From positions 1 through 6,931 of the forward strand of contig JAGQHR010000160.1 of assembly GCA_020431745.1 (NCBI GenBank): a stretch of DNA of 6,931 bases. Direction: 5' to 3'. The first letter of the stretch is position 1. Every line of letters starts with the position of its first letter. Made by a program: the position numbers and the translations under genes. Positions 5,489 to 6,931 of this stretch are shown here, piece by piece. The DNA comes from Candidatus Eiseniibacteriota bacterium. Its GTDB lineage: Bacteria > Eisenbacteria > RBG-16-71-46 > CAIMUX01. The notes beneath the pieces are model-generated. The model did not search any database. It had not been told where the DNA came from and saw only the letters and a program-made list of their open reading frames with translations.

Positions 5489-6625
5489 ATGTCGCGCCGG
5501 GTGCTCTGCAGGTCGTTCGAAGCAGCTGATCCGATCGAAGGCTCCCGCTCGGAGCGATCCCGGGGCCGGATCCCGTTCCGACGCCACACCGGCGGTGCGC
5601 CAGCGATGCTCGCACGTCTGCTCCCGGCCATCGCGCTCGTCCTCGTCGCCGGAGCAATGTTCGCGCCCCAGGTTTCGGCGGATCCGCCAGCCCCGACCGA
5701 TCCGCCAGTCTCGTCCGACCCGTCGGCGTCGACCGATCCGGCGCCCCAGTCCGGAGATGCCGCGACGACGAACGCCTCCATCCTCCAAGACGCGGGGAAT
5801 CCGCCCCCGGATTCTCTGCAGGCCTGGACGGCCGAGGACTCCCTCGCCTTCCAGCTCCTGCGCCAGATCGCGCGGGAAGACACGATGCCCGTGGACTACG
5901 TCTTCGGCGACTGGGTCGACACCCGGGACCAGCGCCCGACTCTGGAGGAAATCCTCGGGTGGTGCATCGAGCACGAGAAAAACCGGTTCGCTTCGGTGCA
6001 CGACATCAGCTATCGCGAGCGCACCCGCAATCTCGTGCTCTTCGATCCGGACGATCCGAAAGCTCGCCGCGTCGTGACCGAATCGGTCGCACAGGTCTTC
6101 GCAGAGCAACCGAATCGCACGATGCGGATCGACCTGGGGGAACGGGTGTGGGACAGCGACGAAGACGAACCGGACGTCGAGGTGAAGTCGGAAGTGCAGG
6201 ACGTCCAGGCCACACTCTCGGACCTGCCCTTCTTCTTCGAGGATCTGTCCGCGTTCCGCTTCGAGATCCAAGATCGCCGGATCCTGCCCGATCGGGTTCT
6301 CTATCGCATCGGCTTCCAGCCCCGCAGCGACTTTTCCGACGCTCCGGAAGGCAGCTTCCTGGTCGACACCGGCGACTACCAGATCCTGCGCGCCGAGCTT
6401 TCCATGACCAGGAACGTGCCGTATCCGATCATCCTCCGATCGATCGAACCGATCGTCCTCGAACGCAAGAAGCACGGGGAGGTTTGGATGATCGACCACG
6501 TCCAGGCGATCATCCACCTCCGCCGGCCCCTGGGTCTGCACCTACCGCGCCAGATCCAGATCGAGATGCAGGTCGAGGACCTGCGGATCAACGAAGGAAT
6601 TCCCGACTCGGTATGGGTGAAATGA
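5489..6625 (+). CDS. Secreted protein of unknown function, Asp-Pro-rich N-terminus and beta-rich C-terminal domain
   Basis: The 378-residue product begins with 39 Arg/Ser-rich residues, then a Sec-type signal sequence (about 40-64: MLARLLPAIALVLVAGAMFA, ending PQVSA) with probable cleavage before DPPAP. The mature N-terminus is a four-copy hexapeptide repeat (65-88) acting as a flexible Pro/Asp/Ser linker, followed by an acidic helical part (about 108-170). The C-terminal half (about 170-378) has alternating hydrophobic and polar residues typical of beta strands, including FLVDTGDYQILRAEL (290-304), VWMIDHVQAIIHLRRPLGL (332-350) and LPRQIQIEM (352-360). The pattern of a strand, a 'D-x-x-x-Y-x-I' turn and long paired strands resembles LolA/LppX-like periplasmic beta-sheet proteins, but this is only a fold guess. 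It is not a lipoprotein: no cysteine sits at the cleavage site. The last base pairs overlap the start of the next gene (ATGA), so the two are probably translated together. Confidence 0.8.
   Translation: MSRRVLCRSFEAADPIEGSRSERSRGRIPFRRHTGGAPAMLARLLPAIALVLVAGAMFAPQVSADPPAPTDPPVSSDPSASTDPAPQSGDAATTNASILQDAGNPPPDSLQAWTAEDSLAFQLLRQIAREDTMPVDYVFGDWVDTRDQRPTLEEILGWCIEHEKNRFASVHDISYRERTRNLVLFDPDDPKARRVVTESVAQVFAEQPNRTMRIDLGERVWDSDEDEPDVEVKSEVQDVQATLSDLPFFFEDLSAFRFEIQDRRILPDRVLYRIGFQPRSDFSDAPEGSFLVDTGDYQILRAELSMTRNVPYPIILRSIEPIVLERKKHGEVWMIDHVQAIIHLRRPLGLHLPRQIQIEMQVEDLRINEGIPDSVWVK
5681..5752 (+). repeat. Four-copy 18-bp tandem repeat coding an Asp-Pro hexapeptide
   Basis: Four in-frame units of 18 bases begin at 5681, 5699, 5717 and 5735 and encode DPPAPT, DPPVSS, DPSAST and DPAPQS. 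The first two units are the most alike at DNA level (GATCCGCCAG shared). The array starts at the predicted first residue of the mature protein. Confidence 0.8.
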
Positions 6626-6651
6626 GCCTGCACGCAATGAACCTGCACGCC
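6622..6651 (+). repeat. Tandem 15-bp duplication of the start region
   Basis: ATGAGCCTGCACGCA (6622-6636) is followed at once by ATGAACCTGCACGCC (6637-6651), 13 of 15 bases identical. Both copies begin with ATG in the same frame and encode MSLHA and MNLHA. Confidence 0.75.
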
Positions 6652-6931
6652 TCGATACCGACATCCGAAGCGCCTCGTGCCGTCGCGCGGAGCCGGATAG
6701 CCCGGGCCGCACGGAACCTGGTCCCGCTGGTCCTCGCGCTCTCGTTCCTGCCCGCCGCGCGAGCATCGGCCCAGGAGACCACCCGGGATCGGACGCGCGA
6801 GGCAGCCCGCCTCCGCGGCGACGCCGAGATCGGTGCGATCCTCGACAGCCTCCGCACCAAGTCGGATACCCTGTCCGTGCGCTGGGAGCAGGCGGTCGCC
6901 CCGGTCGGATGGAGCGACCCCGACTCGGGAC
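6622..6931 (+). CDS. Exported protein of unknown function, 3' end beyond the window
   Basis: The start ATG at 6622 overlaps the stop of the preceding gene as ATGA, the usual sign of translational coupling, and 103 codons are visible before the window ends. Residues 1-33 are polar and Arg-rich. Residues 34-50 form a hydrophobic signal core ending ARASA, with likely cleavage before QETTRD. The visible mature part is charged and helical (RTREAARLRGDAEIGAILDSLRTK) and then reads VRWEQAVAPVGWSDPDSG. No family is recognisable from this much. A second in-frame ATG at 6637 may also start translation. The coupling with the secreted protein upstream suggests both work at the same place, in the periplasm or outer membrane. 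The frame was found by direct translation of the raw sequence, since it has no stop within the window. Confidence 0.75.
   Translation, partial: MSLHAMNLHASIPTSEAPRAVARSRIARAARNLVPLVLALSFLPAARASAQETTRDRTREAARLRGDAEIGAILDSLRTKSDTLSVRWEQAVAPVGWSDPDSG

Overview
The window is G+C-rich bacterial chromosomal DNA with dense genes, short gaps and long spurious antisense frames. The organism is probably a Gram-negative of an environmental, under-sampled lineage: two adjacent genes at the right end carry Sec-type signal peptides, and the first has a C-terminal pattern like periplasmic or outer-membrane-associated beta proteins. No rRNA, tRNA or phylogenetic marker is present, so I do not name a phylum. 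There are six protein genes, two of them cut by the window edges. I see no mobile element, CRISPR array, tRNA or rRNA.

Left to right: (1) the 3' end of an unidentified coiled-coil protein, ending at 474. (2) A 235-base gap holding a candidate sigma-70 promoter (511-540), followed by a run of four stem-loops from the predicted transcription start to the ribosome binding site of the next gene. (3) A NodU/CmcH-type O-carbamoyltransferase (710-2845) with an unusual Gly/Ala/Ser-rich insert of about 116 residues between its two domains. (4) A three-helix membrane protein of the SxtJ family (2988-3401). Genes 3 and 4 reproduce the sxtI-sxtJ order of saxitoxin clusters, which is also common in unrelated bacteria; the small sxtK-like third gene is absent.

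(5) Convergent to these is a MutS-superfamily ATPase (3462-5282, minus strand) with N-terminal membrane segments and no mismatch-recognition domain. It is unlikely to do classical mismatch repair. (6) Divergent from it, across a 206-base gap containing a hairpin and a perfect 12-bp palindrome, is a secreted protein of unknown function (5489-6625). Its mature N-terminus is a hexapeptide Asp-Pro repeat. (7) A further signal-peptide protein overlaps it by 4 bases (ATGA) and runs off the window.

Functionally there are two likely transcription units on the plus strand (carbamoyltransferase plus SxtJ; the two exported proteins), separated by the minus-strand MutS-like gene. The carbamoyltransferase/SxtJ pair probably carbamoylates a hydroxyl on a natural product, sugar or surface glycan; the substrate cannot be read from this window because no glycosyltransferase or biosynthetic partner is present. 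The most interesting items are the structured leader of the carbamoyltransferase, its interdomain insert, and the membrane-anchored MutS-like ATPase.
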